Shown: piece by piece, positions 20,661-30,848 of the stretch
Numbering within the stretch: position 1 is the stretch's first letter
How the letters are laid out: each line of letters starts with the position of its first letter
From: Pseudomonas fluorescens
GTDB taxonomy: Bacteria; Pseudomonadota; Gammaproteobacteria; Pseudomonadales; Pseudomonadaceae
Length of the DNA: 64,000 nucleotides
Reading direction: 5' to 3'
NCBI RefSeq assembly: GCF_000967965.1
Contig: NZ_LACC01000012.1
Coordinates: 662-64,661 of the forward strand
Position numbers and translations under genes: made by a program
Notes under the pieces: model-generated
What the model was told of the DNA's origin: nothing
The model's input: only the letters and a program-made list of their open reading frames with translations
Databases searched by the model: none

Positions 20661-22577
20661 TCAAACCCTGAATTTGCCCACCAGCATCTGCAAATGCGTC
20701 CCCAGCCGTGCCAGCTCAACGCTGGACGCCGCCGTCTCTTCACTCGCCGCCGAAGTCTGGTCCGACACATCCCGCACGTTCAGCACGCTACGGTTGATCT
20801 CCTCGGCCACAGCGCTCTGCTGTTCGGCGGCTGCGGCGATCTGCTGGTTCATCGCCTGGATCGCCGACACCGTGCGGGTGATGCTTTCCAGTGAGCCACC
20901 GGCGCGGCGGGTCAGTTCGACGCTGCTGTCGGTCAGGGTGCGGCTGTTGTCCATGATGGTCGCCACTTGCTGGGTACCGTTTTGCAGGCCGACGATCAGC
21001 TCTTCGATCTCCTCGGTGGACTTCTGGGTACGCTGGGCCAGGCTGCGGACTTCGTCGGCGACCACGGCAAAACCACGCCCGGCTTCACCGGCGCGGGCGG
21101 CTTCAATCGCAGCGTTGAGCGCCAGCAGGTTGGTTTGCTGGGCCACGGACTTGATGACGTCGAGCACGCTACCGATCTTGTCGCTTTCGCGCTTGAGTTC
21201 GCCCATGGCCTCGGTGGAATGACCGACTTCCTTGGCCAGGCGTTCGATCTGGGCGATGGCTTCACCGACCACTTTGTCGCCTTCGCGGGCCTGCTGGTCG
21301 GCGGCGACGGCGGCTTCGGAGGCTTCTTCGGCGTTGCGCGCAACTTCCTGCACGGTGGCGGCCATTTCGTTCATGGCGGTGGCGACCTGATCGGTCTCAA
21401 TCTTCTGGCTGTTGACCCCGGCGCTGGTCTGCTCGGTGACGGCAGACAGCTCTTCGGCGGCGCTGGCGATCTGCGTGACGCCATCGCTGATGCCGCCGAT
21501 CAGTTCGCGCAAGCCCTGGGTCATGCTCTGCATGGCACGCTGCAACTGGCCGAGTTCGTCACGGCGCTGCGACGTCAGGTTGTGGGTCAGGTCGCCACTG
21601 GCGACGCGCTGGGCCACGACCAGAGTCTGGTTCAACGGAATGATGATCTGCCGGGTGATCGCCCAGGCGGCCAGCAGGCCGAAGGCGATGGCCAGCACGG
21701 TGGCGAGGCTCAGCATGTTCTTGGCATGGGCGGCGTCGGTGTCGCGCACGACGGTTTGCGAGACGGTGAGTTTCTGGCTCATGTCCAACAGGATGTTGCC
21801 TTGGACGGACATGCGTGCCAGGGCCTTGGCGCTGGCCACCTGGGAGTCGCGGAACTGGCTGACGGCGGCGCGGTAGGCCTTCAGCGAATCTGTTGCCTGT
21901 TGCAGGTTGGCGATGTGTTCTTCAGGCAGTTTGGCCGGCAGGCTCTCGAGGTTCTTCAGGGCGTTGTCGATCGCGTCGAGGGCTGGCTGTTCGGCTTCGT
22001 TCTTGCCGCTGTAGGTGTAGCCGCGAACCTGGAAGCGCGCCTGCTGGATCAGCTTGCTCAGGTCGATGACGCTGTTGAACGCCGCCACGCTGTCACCTTG
22101 CAGCATGGATTTTTCCACTTCGGCGACGCGGGCCACTGCGTTGTCGGCGGTGGCGCCGAGTTTGCTGCGGGCGTCTTCACGCTGGGCGCCGGCCTGGGTC
22201 ATTTCGTTGAAGGCGCGACGGTATTCGGCGACAGCGGCCAGTTGTTGATCGACCATGGCCGTATCGGCCGGTTGCTCGATCAGGCCGCGGGCGGTCTGCA
22301 GGCCGCTTTCTAGCTTGCCCAACAGATCGTTGACGGCGCCGGGACCTTGTTCACCGCGACGCATCTCGTAATCCAGGCGTGCAATGCGCAGGTCCTTGGT
22401 CAGGTCGTTGAGACTGGCGATGAACCCGAGTTTATCGCCACGGCTGGTTACGCCGCTCAGGCCGTTCCAGCCGGTGAAGGTGATCAGCAGGGTCAGTAAC
22501 AGCACCAGGCCGAAGCCGATCCCCAGCTTGCGTTTGACGCTGACGTTTCCCAGATTCTCGGCTAGCCATTGGTACAT
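20661..22577 (-). CDS. Methyl-accepting chemotaxis protein with an HBM-type sensor domain (McpK-like)
   Basis: A 638-residue transmembrane chemoreceptor. TM1 is near residues 19-39, followed by a periplasmic helical ligand domain of about 240 residues, long enough for the helical bimodular (HBM) fold. TM2 is near 285-308, then HAMP. The signalling hairpin has its conserved tip at roughly 475-520 ([19 protein letters not shown]). Position between opgH and rsmE matches, from memory, P. aeruginosa PA5072 (McpK, a 2-oxoglutarate receptor), so a dicarboxylate ligand is plausible but unproven. GGGGAG precedes the ATG. The C-terminus lacks a CheR-docking pentapeptide. Confidence 0.92.
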   Translation of the reverse strand: MYQWLAENLGNVSVKRKLGIGFGLVLLLTLLITFTGWNGLSGVTSRGDKLGFIASLNDLTKDLRIARLDYEMRRGEQGPGAVNDLLGKLESGLQTARGLIEQPADTAMVDQQLAAVAEYRRAFNEMTQAGAQREDARSKLGATADNAVARVAEVEKSMLQGDSVAAFNSVIDLSKLIQQARFQVRGYTYSGKNEAEQPALDAIDNALKNLESLPAKLPEEHIANLQQATDSLKAYRAAVSQFRDSQVASAKALARMSVQGNILLDMSQKLTVSQTVVRDTDAAHAKNMLSLATVLAIAFGLLAAWAITRQIIIPLNQTLVVAQRVASGDLTHNLTSQRRDELGQLQRAMQSMTQGLRELIGGISDGVTQIASAAEELSAVTEQTSAGVNSQKIETDQVATAMNEMAATVQEVARNAEEASEAAVAADQQAREGDKVVGEAIAQIERLAKEVGHSTEAMGELKRESDKIGSVLDVIKSVAQQTNLLALNAAIEAARAGEAGRGFAVVADEVRSLAQRTQKSTEEIEELIVGLQNGTQQVATIMDNSRTLTDSSVELTRRAGGSLESITRTVSAIQAMNQQIAAAAEQQSAVAEEINRSVLNVRDVSDQTSAASEETAASSVELARLGTHLQMLVGKFRV

Positions 22578-22617
22578 GCTGAAACTCCCCTGACCACAAT
22601 TTGGTTTTATGGGGAGG

Positions 22618-22644
22618 TTATCGGCCGGCGTGCGAAGTTCTGTA
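22618..22644 (-). promoter_or_regulatory. FliA (sigma-28)-like promoter of the chemoreceptor gene
   Basis: On the minus strand GCCGATAA (22625-22618) is a perfect flagellar -10. TACAGAAC (22644-22637) lies exactly 11 bases upstream and partly matches the -35 TAAAGTTT. It sits 40 bases before the ATG. Control with the motility regulon is expected for such receptors. Confidence 0.6.
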
Positions 22645-22700
22645 GTACAGGTGGCTGATCATCCAGGGCAGATGACAGACCTGTGGGATTGTGTCCGGGA

Positions 22701-23408
22701 TTAGAAAAGTCGTGCCAGCAGCGCGGTCACGGCGGTTTCAACGCGCAGGATGCGTTCGCCCAATTGCACCGGTTGCAGCCCGGACTTGCCCAGCAGGTCG
22801 ATCTCGTAGGGAATCCAGCCACCCTCGGGGCCAATGGCCAGGGTCACCGGTTCACTGAGTGCGCGAGGGCAGGGCGGGTAATTGCCCGGATGCCCCACCA
22901 GGCCGAGGGTGCCTTCGGTGATCGCCGGCAGACGATCTTCGACGAAGGGCTTGAAGCGCTTCTCGATCACGACTTCCGGCAGCACGCTGTCCCGGGCCTG
23001 TTCGAGGCCGAGGATCAACTGCTCGCGAATCGCCTCTGGCTCCAGGAAGGGGGTCTGCCAGAAGCTCTTCTCGACGCGATAGCTGTTGACCAGCACGATC
23101 CGTGGCACACCCATGGCCGCCACGGTCTGAAACACCCTGCGCAGCATCTTGGGCCGTGGCAGGGCCAATACCAGGGTCAATGGCAGCTTGGCTGGTGGCG
23201 GTTGGTCGAGGGTGACGCGCAATTCCGCTTCATCGGCGTCCAGGCGCAGCACTTCGGCCGAACCCATCAAGCCGCCGATTCGCCCGACGCGCATGCTGTC
23301 ACCGACTTCGCAGCGATGGACTTCCTGCATGTGGGTCAACCGGCGATCACACAGGACCGCGCGGTCGGCCGCAATGAAATCGGCCTCTTCAAGGAGCAGC
23401 AGGTTCAC
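22701..23408 (-). CDS. rsmE: 16S rRNA (uracil-1498-N3)-methyltransferase
   Basis: A SPOUT-class enzyme that methylates U1498 in the decoding region of 16S rRNA. The 235-residue protein has an N-terminal PUA-like part and a C-terminal trefoil-knot domain with the S-adenosylmethionine loops LAIGPEGGW and [11 protein letters not shown] near residues 190-225. The start is GTG, overlapping the tatC stop as GTGA, so it is the last gene of the tat run and translationally coupled. Confidence 0.94.
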   Translation of the reverse strand: MNLLLLEEADFIAADRAVLCDRRLTHMQEVHRCEVGDSMRVGRIGGLMGSAEVLRLDADEAELRVTLDQPPPAKLPLTLVLALPRPKMLRRVFQTVAAMGVPRIVLVNSYRVEKSFWQTPFLEPEAIREQLILGLEQARDSVLPEVVIEKRFKPFVEDRLPAITEGTLGLVGHPGNYPPCPRALSEPVTLAIGPEGGWIPYEIDLLGKSGLQPVQLGERILRVETAVTALLARLF

Positions 23409-24199
23409 GCTTGGGTCGCTGGCGGCTGGTCGTTGTGATCGTCAGCCGGTTGGTCGTCCGGATGCTCGCCACGCTTGCTGATCAGGCTGCCAAACAGGAT
23501 GCCGATCTCGAACAACAGCCACATCGGCACGGCCAGCAGGGTCTGCGAGAAGATGTCCGGCGGTGTCAGGATCATGCCGACTACGAAGCAGCCAATGACC
23601 ACGTACGGGCGGATTTTCTTCAGGTATTTGACGTCGACCACGCCGATCCACACCAGCAGCACCACGGCCACCGGGATTTCGAACGCCACGCCAAAGGCGA
23701 AGAACAGCGTCATGACGAAATCGAGGTAACTGGTGATGTCGGTCATCATTTCCACACCGGCCGGGGTGGCGGCGGCGAAGAACTTGAAGATCAACGGGAA
23801 CACCAGGTAGTAGGCGAACGCCATGCCGGCATAGAACAACACGATGCTGGACATCAGCAATGGCACAGCAATGCGCTTTTCATGCTTGTACAGGCCGGGG
23901 GCGATGAAGCCCCAGATCTGGTGCAGGATCACCGGGATGGCCAGGAACAGCGAGACCATCATCGTCAACTTCAGTGGCGTCAGGAACGGCGACGACACGT
24001 CAGTGGCAATCATCGTAGCGCCGGCGGGCAGGTACGCGCGCAGCGGCGTCGACACGAAGGTGTAGATCTGCTGGGTGAAGGCGAACAGCCCGGCAAAGAT
24101 GATGAAGATCGCCGCTACGCAGCGCAGCAGGCGGGTGCGCAACTCGGTGAGGTGCGAAACCAGCGGCATGTGCTGGTCGTTTTCAGGAAGATCGCTCAT
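23405..24199 (-). CDS. tatC: Sec-independent translocase subunit TatC
   Basis: A multispanning core subunit of the twin-arginine translocase that recognises the RR signal peptide. The 264-residue protein has about six hydrophobic segments and the conserved N-terminal [12 protein letters not shown] region. The C-terminal tail is hydrophilic ([21 protein letters not shown]-like, rich in Asp, Gln and Pro). The start overlaps tatB by four bases. Confidence 0.96.
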   Translation of the reverse strand: MSDLPENDQHMPLVSHLTELRTRLLRCVAAIFIIFAGLFAFTQQIYTFVSTPLRAYLPAGATMIATDVSSPFLTPLKLTMMVSLFLAIPVILHQIWGFIAPGLYKHEKRIAVPLLMSSIVLFYAGMAFAYYLVFPLIFKFFAAATPAGVEMMTDITSYLDFVMTLFFAFGVAFEIPVAVVLLVWIGVVDVKYLKKIRPYVVIGCFVVGMILTPPDIFSQTLLAVPMWLLFEIGILFGSLISKRGEHPDDQPADDHNDQPPATQA

Positions 24200-24648
24200 G
24201 GGGCTCGCGGCGGCAGTGTTGGGTCATGAGGGGCCGGCGCAACGGGCGCAGCCGCCGGTGTAACGGGTTCAATCGGAGTGGCTGCAACAACAGGCGCAGG
24301 TTCGACAGGCGCTACAACGGGAGCAGGTGTCGGGTCGACGGTAGCGGCAGGCGCATGAATCGTCTGCTCGCCCACGTGTTCCACCGGCGTCGGCTCCTGC
24401 TGGGTCGGCGTGAAGATTTTCCGCGCCTCCTGCTCAAGCGACAGGATGTGCTCGTTGTGCAGTTGCCGACGAATTTCGTCGGCACCGATTTCACGTTCAA
24501 CTTCCTGTTTGATTGCGTTGAAGCTGCGCTTCAGACGCCCGACCCACAGGCCAGCGGTGCGCGCAGCGCCCGGCAGGCGCTCGGGACCCAGCACCAGCAG
24601 GGCAACGAGGCCGACGAGCAGCAGTTCAGAGAAGCTGATACCAAACAT
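24196..24648 (-). CDS. tatB: Sec-independent translocase subunit TatB
   Basis: A single-span TatB that links substrate binding on TatC to TatA recruitment. The 150-residue protein begins [26 protein letters not shown], with the TM in the first 20 residues, the Glu at residue 8 and the FGP/LGP hinge typical of TatB. An amphipathic helix follows. The last ~60 residues are a disordered Pro/Ala/Val-rich tail ([14 protein letters not shown] and similar). Confidence 0.95.
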   Translation of the reverse strand: MFGISFSELLLVGLVALLVLGPERLPGAARTAGLWVGRLKRSFNAIKQEVEREIGADEIRRQLHNEHILSLEQEARKIFTPTQQEPTPVEHVGEQTIHAPAATVDPTPAPVVAPVEPAPVVAATPIEPVTPAAAPVAPAPHDPTLPPRAP

Positions 24649-24658
24649 TAGTCAGTGC

Positions 24659-24931
24659 TCACACGTCTTTGCGGATCGGCTCTTCGACTTTCTGTGCCTG
24701 CACGTCGATGGTGTGCGGCTGGTTTACAGAGGCCTGAGGCTGTACCGGTGGAACCGGTTGGGCCGGGGTCGCATTCGGGTCGGCCGGTTTTTCGTCGTCG
24801 TTCATGGCTTTCTTGAAGCCCTTGATCGATTCGCCGACGTCGGTGCCGAGGTTTTTCAGTTTCTTGGTGCCGAACACCAGTACCACGACAACCAGGATGA
24901 CGATCCAGTGTTTCCAGTCAAAAATGCCCAT
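24659..24931 (-). CDS. tatA: Sec-independent translocase subunit TatA
   Basis: The pore-forming TatA, 90 residues. The N-terminal membrane helix ([21 protein letters not shown]) is followed by an amphipathic [21 protein letters not shown] helix and a Pro/Gln-rich tail. An 10-base gap separates it from tatB. It is the first gene of tatABC, directly downstream of hisE. Confidence 0.96.
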   Translation of the reverse strand: MGIFDWKHWIVILVVVVLVFGTKKLKNLGTDVGESIKGFKKAMNDDEKPADPNATPAQPVPPVQPQASVNQPHTIDVQAQKVEEPIRKDV

Positions 24932-24956
24932 GCTGCTGCTCCTCTCTAATAGTTAT

Positions 24957-25289
24957 TCAGACGGACGGGCGCGAGGCTTTCTCGGCGTGTCCGGAGAGAC
25001 CGAAACGACGGTCCAGTTCATCGAGTACAGCTTGTGGATGCTGCCCCAATTGGGCGAGCATGACCATGCTGTGGAACCACAGATCGGCGGTTTCGTAGAT
25101 CACATCGCTACAGTCGCCGCTGACGGCGGCGTCCTTGGCGGCAATGATGGTTTCGACCGACTCTTCGCCGACTTTTTCCAGAATCTTGTTCAAGCCCTTG
25201 TGGTACAGGCTGGCGACGTACGAGCTGTCGGCAGCGGCGCCTTTGCGCTCTTCGAGTACCTCGGCGAGGCGGGTGAGAGTGTCACTCAT
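24957..25289 (-). CDS. hisE: Phosphoribosyl-ATP pyrophosphatase
   Basis: Second step of histidine biosynthesis, PR-ATP to PR-AMP plus pyrophosphate. The 110-residue all-helical MazG-like protein shows the conserved [13 protein letters not shown] motif and the E..DLWFHSMV segment. It overlaps hisI by eight bases. The two activities are on separate proteins here, unlike the fused HisIE of enterics. Confidence 0.95.
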   Translation of the reverse strand: MSDTLTRLAEVLEERKGAAADSSYVASLYHKGLNKILEKVGEESVETIIAAKDAAVSGDCSDVIYETADLWFHSMVMLAQLGQHPQAVLDELDRRFGLSGHAEKASRPSV

Positions 25290-25683
25290 GTTTGTGCCCT
25301 GCGGAATAGATGGCGTGCGGATCTTTCAGGACCGGGTCGACGGTTGTCCAGTCGCCGTTCTCATAGACGCGGTAGAAGCAGCTCTGGCGGCCGGTATGGC
25401 AGGCGATGTCGCCGATCTGCTCGACCATCAGGATGATCACGTCGGCGTCGCAGTCCAGGCGCATCTCGTGCAGGGTTTGCACATGGCCGGACTCTTCGCC
25501 CTTGCGCCACAGCTTGCCACGGGAGCGTGACCAGTAGATTGCACGGTTCTCGGCAGCGGTCAGTTCCAGTGCTTCGCGGTTCATCCAGGCCATCATCAGG
25601 ACGCGCCCGGTCTTGTGATCCTGGGCGATGGCCGGCACCAGGCCGTCAGCGTCCCACTTGATCTCGTCCAGCCAGTTTTTCAT
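25282..25683 (-). CDS. hisI: Phosphoribosyl-AMP cyclohydrolase
   Basis: Third step of histidine biosynthesis, opening the adenine ring of PR-AMP. A 133-residue zinc enzyme with metal-site motifs RLDCDADVI and [11 protein letters not shown] and the N-terminal [10 protein letters not shown] use the ATG at 25683; a longer frame begins upstream without a better ribosome site. It lies 81 bases after ubiB. Confidence 0.95.
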   Translation of the reverse strand: MKNWLDEIKWDADGLVPAIAQDHKTGRVLMMAWMNREALELTAAENRAIYWSRSRGKLWRKGEESGHVQTLHEMRLDCDADVIILMVEQIGDIACHTGRQSCFYRVYENGDWTTVDPVLKDPHAIYSAGHKHE

Positions 25684-25764
25684 CTTCGACTCCGACAGCG
25701 GGCTCGACACTTCAATAGCCGAGCTCAGGCGTTGAAACAGTGTGCCAGTCGTTCACACAACTGG

Positions 25765-27369
25765 CTATCGGCGCACGACCAGATACAAACCGACGGCCAT
25801 CATGATTCCCGCCGGCCAATAGGCCAACTGGTTCAGCGGACCGCCCGCGGCAAGGATGGCGCCACCGGCCAGGTGTGCCGTACCGAGCAGGCGCAGGAAC
25901 CAGTCGTCACGGCGTCGGTGCCACGCAGGTGGCGGGCCGTAGGCGTGGGGCTGGGACATGCGTTCGAGCAGGTCGCGGGCCATGTTGGCCAGGTGCGGGA
26001 TCTGCTCGAACTGGCTGTGCACGTTGCCGAGCAGGGCTTTGGGGCTGACCCGCTCGCGCATCCAGCGTTCGAGGAACGGCTGCGCGGTGTTCCACAAGTC
26101 TAGGTCCGGGTACAGCTGGCGGCCCAGGCCTTCAATGTTCAGCAGGGTTTTTTGCAGCAGGACCAACTGTGGCTGCACTTCCATGTTGAAGCGGCGCGCG
26201 GTCTGGAACAGGCGCATTAGCACCTGGCCGAAGGAAATATCTTTTAACGGTTTTTCGAAGATCGGCTCGCACACGGTACGGATCGCTGCTTCGAATTCGT
26301 TGAGTTTGGTTTCCGCCGGCACCCAGCCCGAATCGATGTGCAACTGCGCCACGCGACGGTAATCGCGCTTGAAGAAGGCGAACAGGTTGCGCGCCAGGTA
26401 ATCCTGGTCTTCCGGGGTCAGGCTGCCGACGATGCCGCAGTCGATCGCAATGTACTGCGGGCTCCACGGATTCACGGTGCTGACGAAAATGTTGCCGGGG
26501 TGCATGTCGGCGTGGAAGAAACTGTCGCGGAACACCTGGGTGAAGAAAATTTCCACGCCACGTTCGGCGAGCATTTTCATGTCGGTGCGCTGGTCGGCGA
26601 GGGTTGCCAGATCGGTGACCTGAATGCCGTAGATACGCTCCATCACCAGCACTTTCGGTCGGCACCAGTCCCAATAGACTTGCGGCACGTACAGCAGCGG
26701 CGAACCGTCGAAGTTGCGCTTCAACTGGCTGGCGTTGGCCGCCTCGCGCAGCAGGTCGAGTTCGTCGTAGATGGTCTTTTCGTAATCGCTGACCACGTCC
26801 ACCGGATGCAGCAGGCGCGCATCGGCCGAGAGTTTTTCGGCGGCGCGGGCGAGGATGAACAGCCACGCCAGGTCCTGGGCGATCACCGGCTTGAGGCCAG
26901 GGCGGATCACTTTGACCACCACTTCTTCACCGGTTTTGAGTTGCGCGGCATGCACCTGTGCCACCGAGGCCGAGGCCAACGGTTCGACGTCGAAACGGCT
27001 GAACACTTCGCTGATTTTCTTGCCCAGCTGTTCCTCGATCAGCTTGACCGACACCTGCGAGTCGAACGGCGGTACGCGGTCCTGCAGCTTCATCAGTTCG
27101 TCGGCGATGTCTTCGGGCAGCAGGTCGCGACGGGTGGACAGGATCTGCCCGAACTTGATGAAGATCGGCCCCAGGTCCTGCAATGCCAGGCGCAAGCGCG
27201 CGCCACGGCTCAGGTCCAGTGTCTTGCGCGGGAACCAGCGCCACGGCAAGGCGTAACGCAGCGCCCGCAGAAACCAGGGCAGCGGCAGGGCGAACAGCAG
27301 GTCATCGAGGCGGTAGCGGATCACGACGCGCTGGATGCGCAACAAACGGCGGACGGCAAGCAGCTTCAT
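25765..27369 (-). CDS. ubiB: Ubiquinone biosynthesis accessory ATPase UbiB
   Basis: A 534-residue atypical protein-kinase-like (ABC1/ADCK) protein required for ubiquinone synthesis. The signature KxGQ is in [15 protein letters not shown] near residue 75. Kinase-like motifs DMHPGNIFV and IAIDCGIVG follow, and two C-terminal hydrophobic helices anchor it ([16 protein letters not shown] and [15 protein letters not shown]). It overlaps ubiJ by four bases in the ubiE-ubiJ-ubiB operon. Confidence 0.95.
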   Translation of the reverse strand: MKLLAVRRLLRIQRVVIRYRLDDLLFALPLPWFLRALRYALPWRWFPRKTLDLSRGARLRLALQDLGPIFIKFGQILSTRRDLLPEDIADELMKLQDRVPPFDSQVSVKLIEEQLGKKISEVFSRFDVEPLASASVAQVHAAQLKTGEEVVVKVIRPGLKPVIAQDLAWLFILARAAEKLSADARLLHPVDVVSDYEKTIYDELDLLREAANASQLKRNFDGSPLLYVPQVYWDWCRPKVLVMERIYGIQVTDLATLADQRTDMKMLAERGVEIFFTQVFRDSFFHADMHPGNIFVSTVNPWSPQYIAIDCGIVGSLTPEDQDYLARNLFAFFKRDYRRVAQLHIDSGWVPAETKLNEFEAAIRTVCEPIFEKPLKDISFGQVLMRLFQTARRFNMEVQPQLVLLQKTLLNIEGLGRQLYPDLDLWNTAQPFLERWMRERVSPKALLGNVHSQFEQIPHLANMARDLLERMSQPHAYGPPPAWHRRRDDWFLRLLGTAHLAGGAILAAGGPLNQLAYWPAGIMMAVGLYLVVRR

Positions 27370-27989
27370 GCGTTATCGCTTGGGTCGAGGGATCGGGAAA
27401 GGCGCTCGAAACGCGCCTCGAGACGTTCCAGATCGAGCTTGATCTGGTCCAGTTCACTGAATCGGGCTTCGGCCTCGCGCTGCCCGACGAGGGTGCGCGA
27501 TTCTTCGGCCAGGTATTCGCCCAGGTTCTGGCCCAGGCTGGCAAAGCCTTGCTGATACCAGCGGGCGCGGCTGCGCAGGTGACCGCCGACCAGTTGCGTG
27601 GCCACTGGGCCCAGCCAGCGCGAGAGTTCGTACTCCCAGTCCAGCTCAAGGTCCTGGAGGATCGCCGCCAGCTCCAGCAGCACGCCGCTGTTGCCGTCGA
27701 GTTCGACTTCAGGACTGTGCAGGATCGAGGTCTTGTCCTTGCGCATGGCCAGTTTCAGCAGGCTCGAGGCCGGTGCACGCAAGGTGCAGTCGGCGCCGGT
27801 TTCCCACTGGGAAGCGAGCATCAGGCCTTCGTCGCTGGGCAGGATGAACAGTTGCAGCGCCGGGCTGCGACAATCGACGGCAATCACTTTGCCGGTCAAG
27901 TGCGCCAGCCGCGGCAGCGCCGTGCTGTCGAGACGCAGCACCCGGTTCAGGCCGAGTTCAACGCTGGCGAGCAGGCCGGCGAGCAGCAT
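27366..27989 (-). CDS. ubiJ: Ubiquinone biosynthesis accessory factor UbiJ (SCP2 domain)
   Basis: A 207-residue protein with an N-terminal sterol-carrier-2-like lipid-binding domain (about residues 15-115) and a C-terminal coiled-coil. In E. coli it scaffolds the soluble Ubi complex with UbiK. It sits between ubiE and ubiB as in other gammaproteobacteria. It starts one base inside the ubiE stop. Confidence 0.88.
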   Translation of the reverse strand: MLLAGLLASVELGLNRVLRLDSTALPRLAHLTGKVIAVDCRSPALQLFILPSDEGLMLASQWETGADCTLRAPASSLLKLAMRKDKTSILHSPEVELDGNSGVLLELAAILQDLELDWEYELSRWLGPVATQLVGGHLRSRARWYQQGFASLGQNLGEYLAEESRTLVGQREAEARFSELDQIKLDLERLEARFERLSRSLDPSDNA

Positions 27990-28759
27990 CAGGGCTTGAT
28001 ACCGCGGTGCAGGGCAACGATGCCTGCGGTCATGTTGTGATAGGTCACGCGGTCGAAACCGGCCTCGACCATCATCGACTTCAGGGTTTCCTGGTTCGGG
28101 TGCATGCGGATCGATTCGGCCAGGTAGCGGTAGCTTTCCGAGTCGTTGGTGATCAGCTTGCCCATCAGCGGCATGAAGGCGAACGAGTAGGCGTCGTAGG
28201 CCTTGGACATCAGCGCGTTGGTCGGCTTGGAGAACTCCAGCACCAGCAAGCGGCCGCCAGGCTTGAGCACGCGCAGCATCGAGCGCAGGGCATCTTCCTT
28301 GTGGGTCACGTTGCGCAGGCCGAAGGCGATGGTCACGCAGTCGAAATGGTTGTCCGGGAACGGCAGTTTTTCCGCGTCGGCCTGGACGAATTCGACGTTG
28401 CCGGCCACACCGAGGTCCAGCAGGCGGTCACGACCGACCTTGAGCATGGATTCGTTGATGTCGGCCAACACGACCTGGCCGGTCGGGCCTACCAGGTGCG
28501 AGAACTTGCGGGTTAGATCGCCGGTACCGCCGGCAATGTCCAGCACGCGGTTACCGGTGCGCACGCCCGACAATTCGATCGCAAAACGCTTCCACAGACG
28601 GTGCATGCCGCCCGACAGAAGGTCGTTCATCAGGTCGTACTTGGCGGCTACCGAGTGGAAAACCTCAGCGACTTTTTCCGCTTTCTGGCTTTCCGGAACG
28701 TTTTTGAAGCCGAAGTGAGTGGTGGGTTCGGCATCGCTGCCTTTGCGCTGATCAGTCAT
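27989..28759 (-). CDS. ubiE: Ubiquinone/menaquinone methyltransferase
   Basis: C-methyltransferase of ubiquinone synthesis using S-adenosylmethionine. The start at 28759 gives 256 residues, the usual length. SAM motif I is VLDIAGGTG at 72-80. The family signatures [18 protein letters not shown] (about 41-58) and [17 protein letters not shown] are clear. It is the first gene of the ubiE-ubiJ-ubiB-hisIE-tatABC-rsmE run. Confidence 0.96.
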   Translation of the reverse strand: MTDQRKGSDAEPTTHFGFKNVPESQKAEKVAEVFHSVAAKYDLMNDLLSGGMHRLWKRFAIELSGVRTGNRVLDIAGGTGDLTRKFSHLVGPTGQVVLADINESMLKVGRDRLLDLGVAGNVEFVQADAEKLPFPDNHFDCVTIAFGLRNVTHKEDALRSMLRVLKPGGRLLVLEFSKPTNALMSKAYDAYSFAFMPLMGKLITNDSESYRYLAESIRMHPNQETLKSMMVEAGFDRVTYHNMTAGIVALHRGIKP

Positions 28760-28914
28760 ATCGCTGTCACCAAAAGAGAATGCGCGACATTCTAATCCCC
28801 AAGGCATGCTTTGTCTTGGCAAGGCTGAAGGTAAGATGGGCAACCATCGGGACGTTTTGACGCAGCAGAGGTCAAGATGCCTCGGGAAAGCATCCATAAA
28901 GCAGGAGTCATTCG

Positions 28915-29190
28915 ATGGCCCGTATTAGTGTTGAACGTGCCCATGGCCTGGGTAAGGAAGCGGCTCGCGAAAAGGCCGACAAGCTGGCGCAGAAACTTTC
29001 CGACCAGTATGGCCTGGAGCCGCAGTGGTCCGGCGACACCCTGAACCTCAAGCGCTCGGGTGTGAAGGGCGCGGTGCATGTCAGTGAAGATTCGATCAAG
29101 GTCGACGTGGAACTGGGCCTGATGATGTCGGCCATGAGCGGCATGATCAAAGCGGAAATCGAAAAGGCGCTGGACAAGGCGTTGGTCTGA
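28915..29190 (+). CDS. Small PHA-locus protein (polyhydroxyalkanoic acid system family)
   Basis: A 91-residue soluble protein of the small family commonly found beside PHA granule genes. It begins [21 protein letters not shown] and ends in an amphipathic helix. The biochemical role is not established; a granule-associated function is inferred from neighbourhood. It is divergent from ubiE and ~260 bases before phaI. AGGAG lies ten bases before the ATG. Confidence 0.8.
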   Translation: MARISVERAHGLGKEAAREKADKLAQKLSDQYGLEPQWSGDTLNLKRSGVKGAVHVSEDSIKVDVELGLMMSAMSGMIKAEIEKALDKALV

Positions 29191-29213
29191 TTTCCCCTTG
29201 AAATCACATCCCT

Positions 29214-29317
29214 TGTAGGAGTGAGCCGGCTCCGGGCGGCGTTCCGACGATAGCGGTTAAATAGACAACATTGATGTTGGCTGACACTCCGTCATCGCGA
29301 GCAGGCTCACTCCTACA
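29214..29317. repeat. REP doublet upstream of phaI
   Basis: Arms TGTAGGAGTGAGCC (29214-29227) and GGCTCACTCCTACA (29304-29317) are complementary; the left half is more diverged inside than the right. The phaI promoter must lie in the ~130 bases after it, where I see no clear consensus. Confidence 0.7.
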
Positions 29318-29448
29318 TTTTTTATGGCGCGCGCCCGACGATTTATGTCATTTGTTAGGGTGCCGTTTCTAATTTTTCTCCCTACTTTGTGCCAGAGCCC
29401 GACACTTACCCGGGCAGTTCCTCAAACCTTCTGCGCGTGAGGTGCACC

Positions 29449-29871
29449 ATGGCCAAAGTTATTTTGAAGAAAAAAATCGACCCGTCGACCGGCACGCTGG
29501 GCGACGTCAAATCCTATGCCCGCAAGATCTGGCTGGCAGGCCTGGGTGCCTACACCAAGGTCGGCCAAGAGGGCAGCGAGTACTTTCAAGAACTGATCAA
29601 GGCTGGTCAGGTTGTTGAAAAGAAAGGCAAAAAGGTAGTCGCCGAGAAACTTGAAGCGGCCAATGCCGAGATCGATGAAGCCAAGAGTGAAGTCAGCACT
29701 TTCAAAGGTCGTGTCGAAGTTCAACTCGACAAGGTCGAGAAGGCGTTCGACACGCGCGTCGCAAGTGCCTTGAATCGTATCGGTATTCCGTCTAAACATG
29801 ACGTTGAGACACTCTCTGCTAAGCTCGATGAGCTGACGGCATTGCTCGAACGTGTCGCGCGTAAATCTTAA
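29449..29871 (+). CDS. phaI: Phasin PhaI (PHA granule protein)
   Basis: A 140-residue granule-associated protein coating medium-chain-length PHA inclusions. The YARKIWLAGLGAYTKVG segment near residues 24-40 is the conserved hydrophobic phasin helix, followed by long charged amphipathic helices likely to form a coiled coil. It is homologous to the N-terminal part of PhaF, whose gene starts ten bases downstream. In P. putida the pair is regulated by PhaD, encoded convergently here. Confidence 0.94.
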   Translation: MAKVILKKKIDPSTGTLGDVKSYARKIWLAGLGAYTKVGQEGSEYFQELIKAGQVVEKKGKKVVAEKLEAANAEIDEAKSEVSTFKGRVEVQLDKVEKAFDTRVASALNRIGIPSKHDVETLSAKLDELTALLERVARKS

Positions 29872-29881
29872 GGAGAACGGG

Positions 29882-30745
29882 ATGGCTGTTAAAAAGAAAA
29901 CCGAAAAAGAAGGCAGCTCGTGGATCGGGAAGGTTGAAGATTACTCCCGAAAAATCTGGCTGGCTGGTTTAGGCGTGTACTCGAAGATCGACACTGACGG
30001 CAGCAAACTCTTCGATGCATTGGTTAAAGACGGCGAGAAAGCCGAGAAGCTCACCAAGAGCGCTGTTGGCAAGACTGTCGACGCCGCCAAGGACTCCGCT
30101 TCTTCGGCCAAATCGCGCATCAGCGGCGTGAAAGATCGCGCACTGGGCAAGTGGGATGAGCTGGAAGGTGCTTTCGACAAGCGTCTGAACAGCGCCATTT
30201 CGCGTCTGGGCGTACCGAGCCGCAACGAAGTCAAGGCACTGCACAGCAAGGTCGAAACCCTGACCAAGCAAATCGAAAAACTGACCGGTGCCAAGGTTGC
30301 GCCTGTTGCGGCGAAAACCGCAGCAGCCAAGCCTGCTGCCAAGCCGGCCGCCAAAACCGCAGCCAAGCCACTGGCAAAAGCAGCGGCTAAACCTGCTGCC
30401 AAGCCTGCGGCTAAAACTGCAGCCGCCAAACCGGCCGCGGCAAAACCAGCGGCCAAGCCGGTAGCTGCAAAAGCCGCTGCTAAACCGGCCGCCAAGCCTG
30501 CAGCGAAAACTGCAGCGGCCAAGCCAGCTGCCGCCAAGCCAGCAGCCAAACCTGCTGCGGCGAAAAAACCAGCGGTGAAAAAGCCGGCAGCTCCAAAAGC
30601 CGCCGCGCCAAAACCAGCAGTGGCAGCTGCCAAACCGGCAACGCCGGCAGCTCCGGTCAGCGCATCGAACTCCGCGACCGCACCGACCCCTGCTGTCACC
30701 CCGACTGTCGCGCCGGCTCCATCGACGCCAACCAGTCAGTCCTGA
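29882..30745 (+). CDS. phaF: Phasin PhaF with a histone-like Ala-Lys-Pro tail
   Basis: A 287-residue bifunctional granule protein. Residues 1 to ~140 are a phasin domain like PhaI (YSRKIWLAGLGVYSKI). The rest is a histone H1-like tail of many AAKPAAK units ending in a Pro/Ala/Ser-rich segment. The tail binds DNA and in P. putida helps segregate granules at cell division. The AAKP codons vary from unit to unit, so the repeat is maintained at protein level more than at DNA level. I chose the start at 29882, with AAGGAGA upstream, over an upstream in-frame ATG at 29852 that overlaps phaI. Confidence 0.94.
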   Translation: MAVKKKTEKEGSSWIGKVEDYSRKIWLAGLGVYSKIDTDGSKLFDALVKDGEKAEKLTKSAVGKTVDAAKDSASSAKSRISGVKDRALGKWDELEGAFDKRLNSAISRLGVPSRNEVKALHSKVETLTKQIEKLTGAKVAPVAAKTAAAKPAAKPAAKTAAKPLAKAAAKPAAKPAAKTAAAKPAAAKPAAKPVAAKAAAKPAAKPAAKTAAAKPAAAKPAAKPAAAKKPAVKKPAAPKAAAPKPAVAAAKPATPAAPVSASNSATAPTPAVTPTVAPAPSTPTSQS

Positions 30746-30760
30746 TTTTCAGGGCTCAAG

Positions 30761-30794
30761 AAAACGCCCGGCCTGTGAAGGCCGGGCGTTTTTG
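30761..30794. terminator. Bidirectional terminator between phaF and phaD
   Basis: AAAACGCCCGGCC and GGCCGGGCGTTTT form a 13-base perfect stem with a six-base loop. T-runs occur on both strands, so it can end phaF (+) and phaD (-) transcripts in this convergent gap. Confidence 0.9.
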
Positions 30795-30848
30795 TTTGCG
30801 CGTGAATCTCTGAGCGACACAAGCCCACAGGGTTGGTCGGTATCAGGA

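Noticed and set aside
20967-22313. A 448-codon plus-strand frame opposite the chemoreceptor
   Set aside because: Gly/Asp-rich shadow of the receptor's coiled-coil codons, without a ribosome site or motif.
29941-30699. Hydrophobic Ala/Gly/Leu repeat protein on the minus strand
   Set aside because: It is the complement of the AAKP repeat of phaF; the periodic look comes from that tail.
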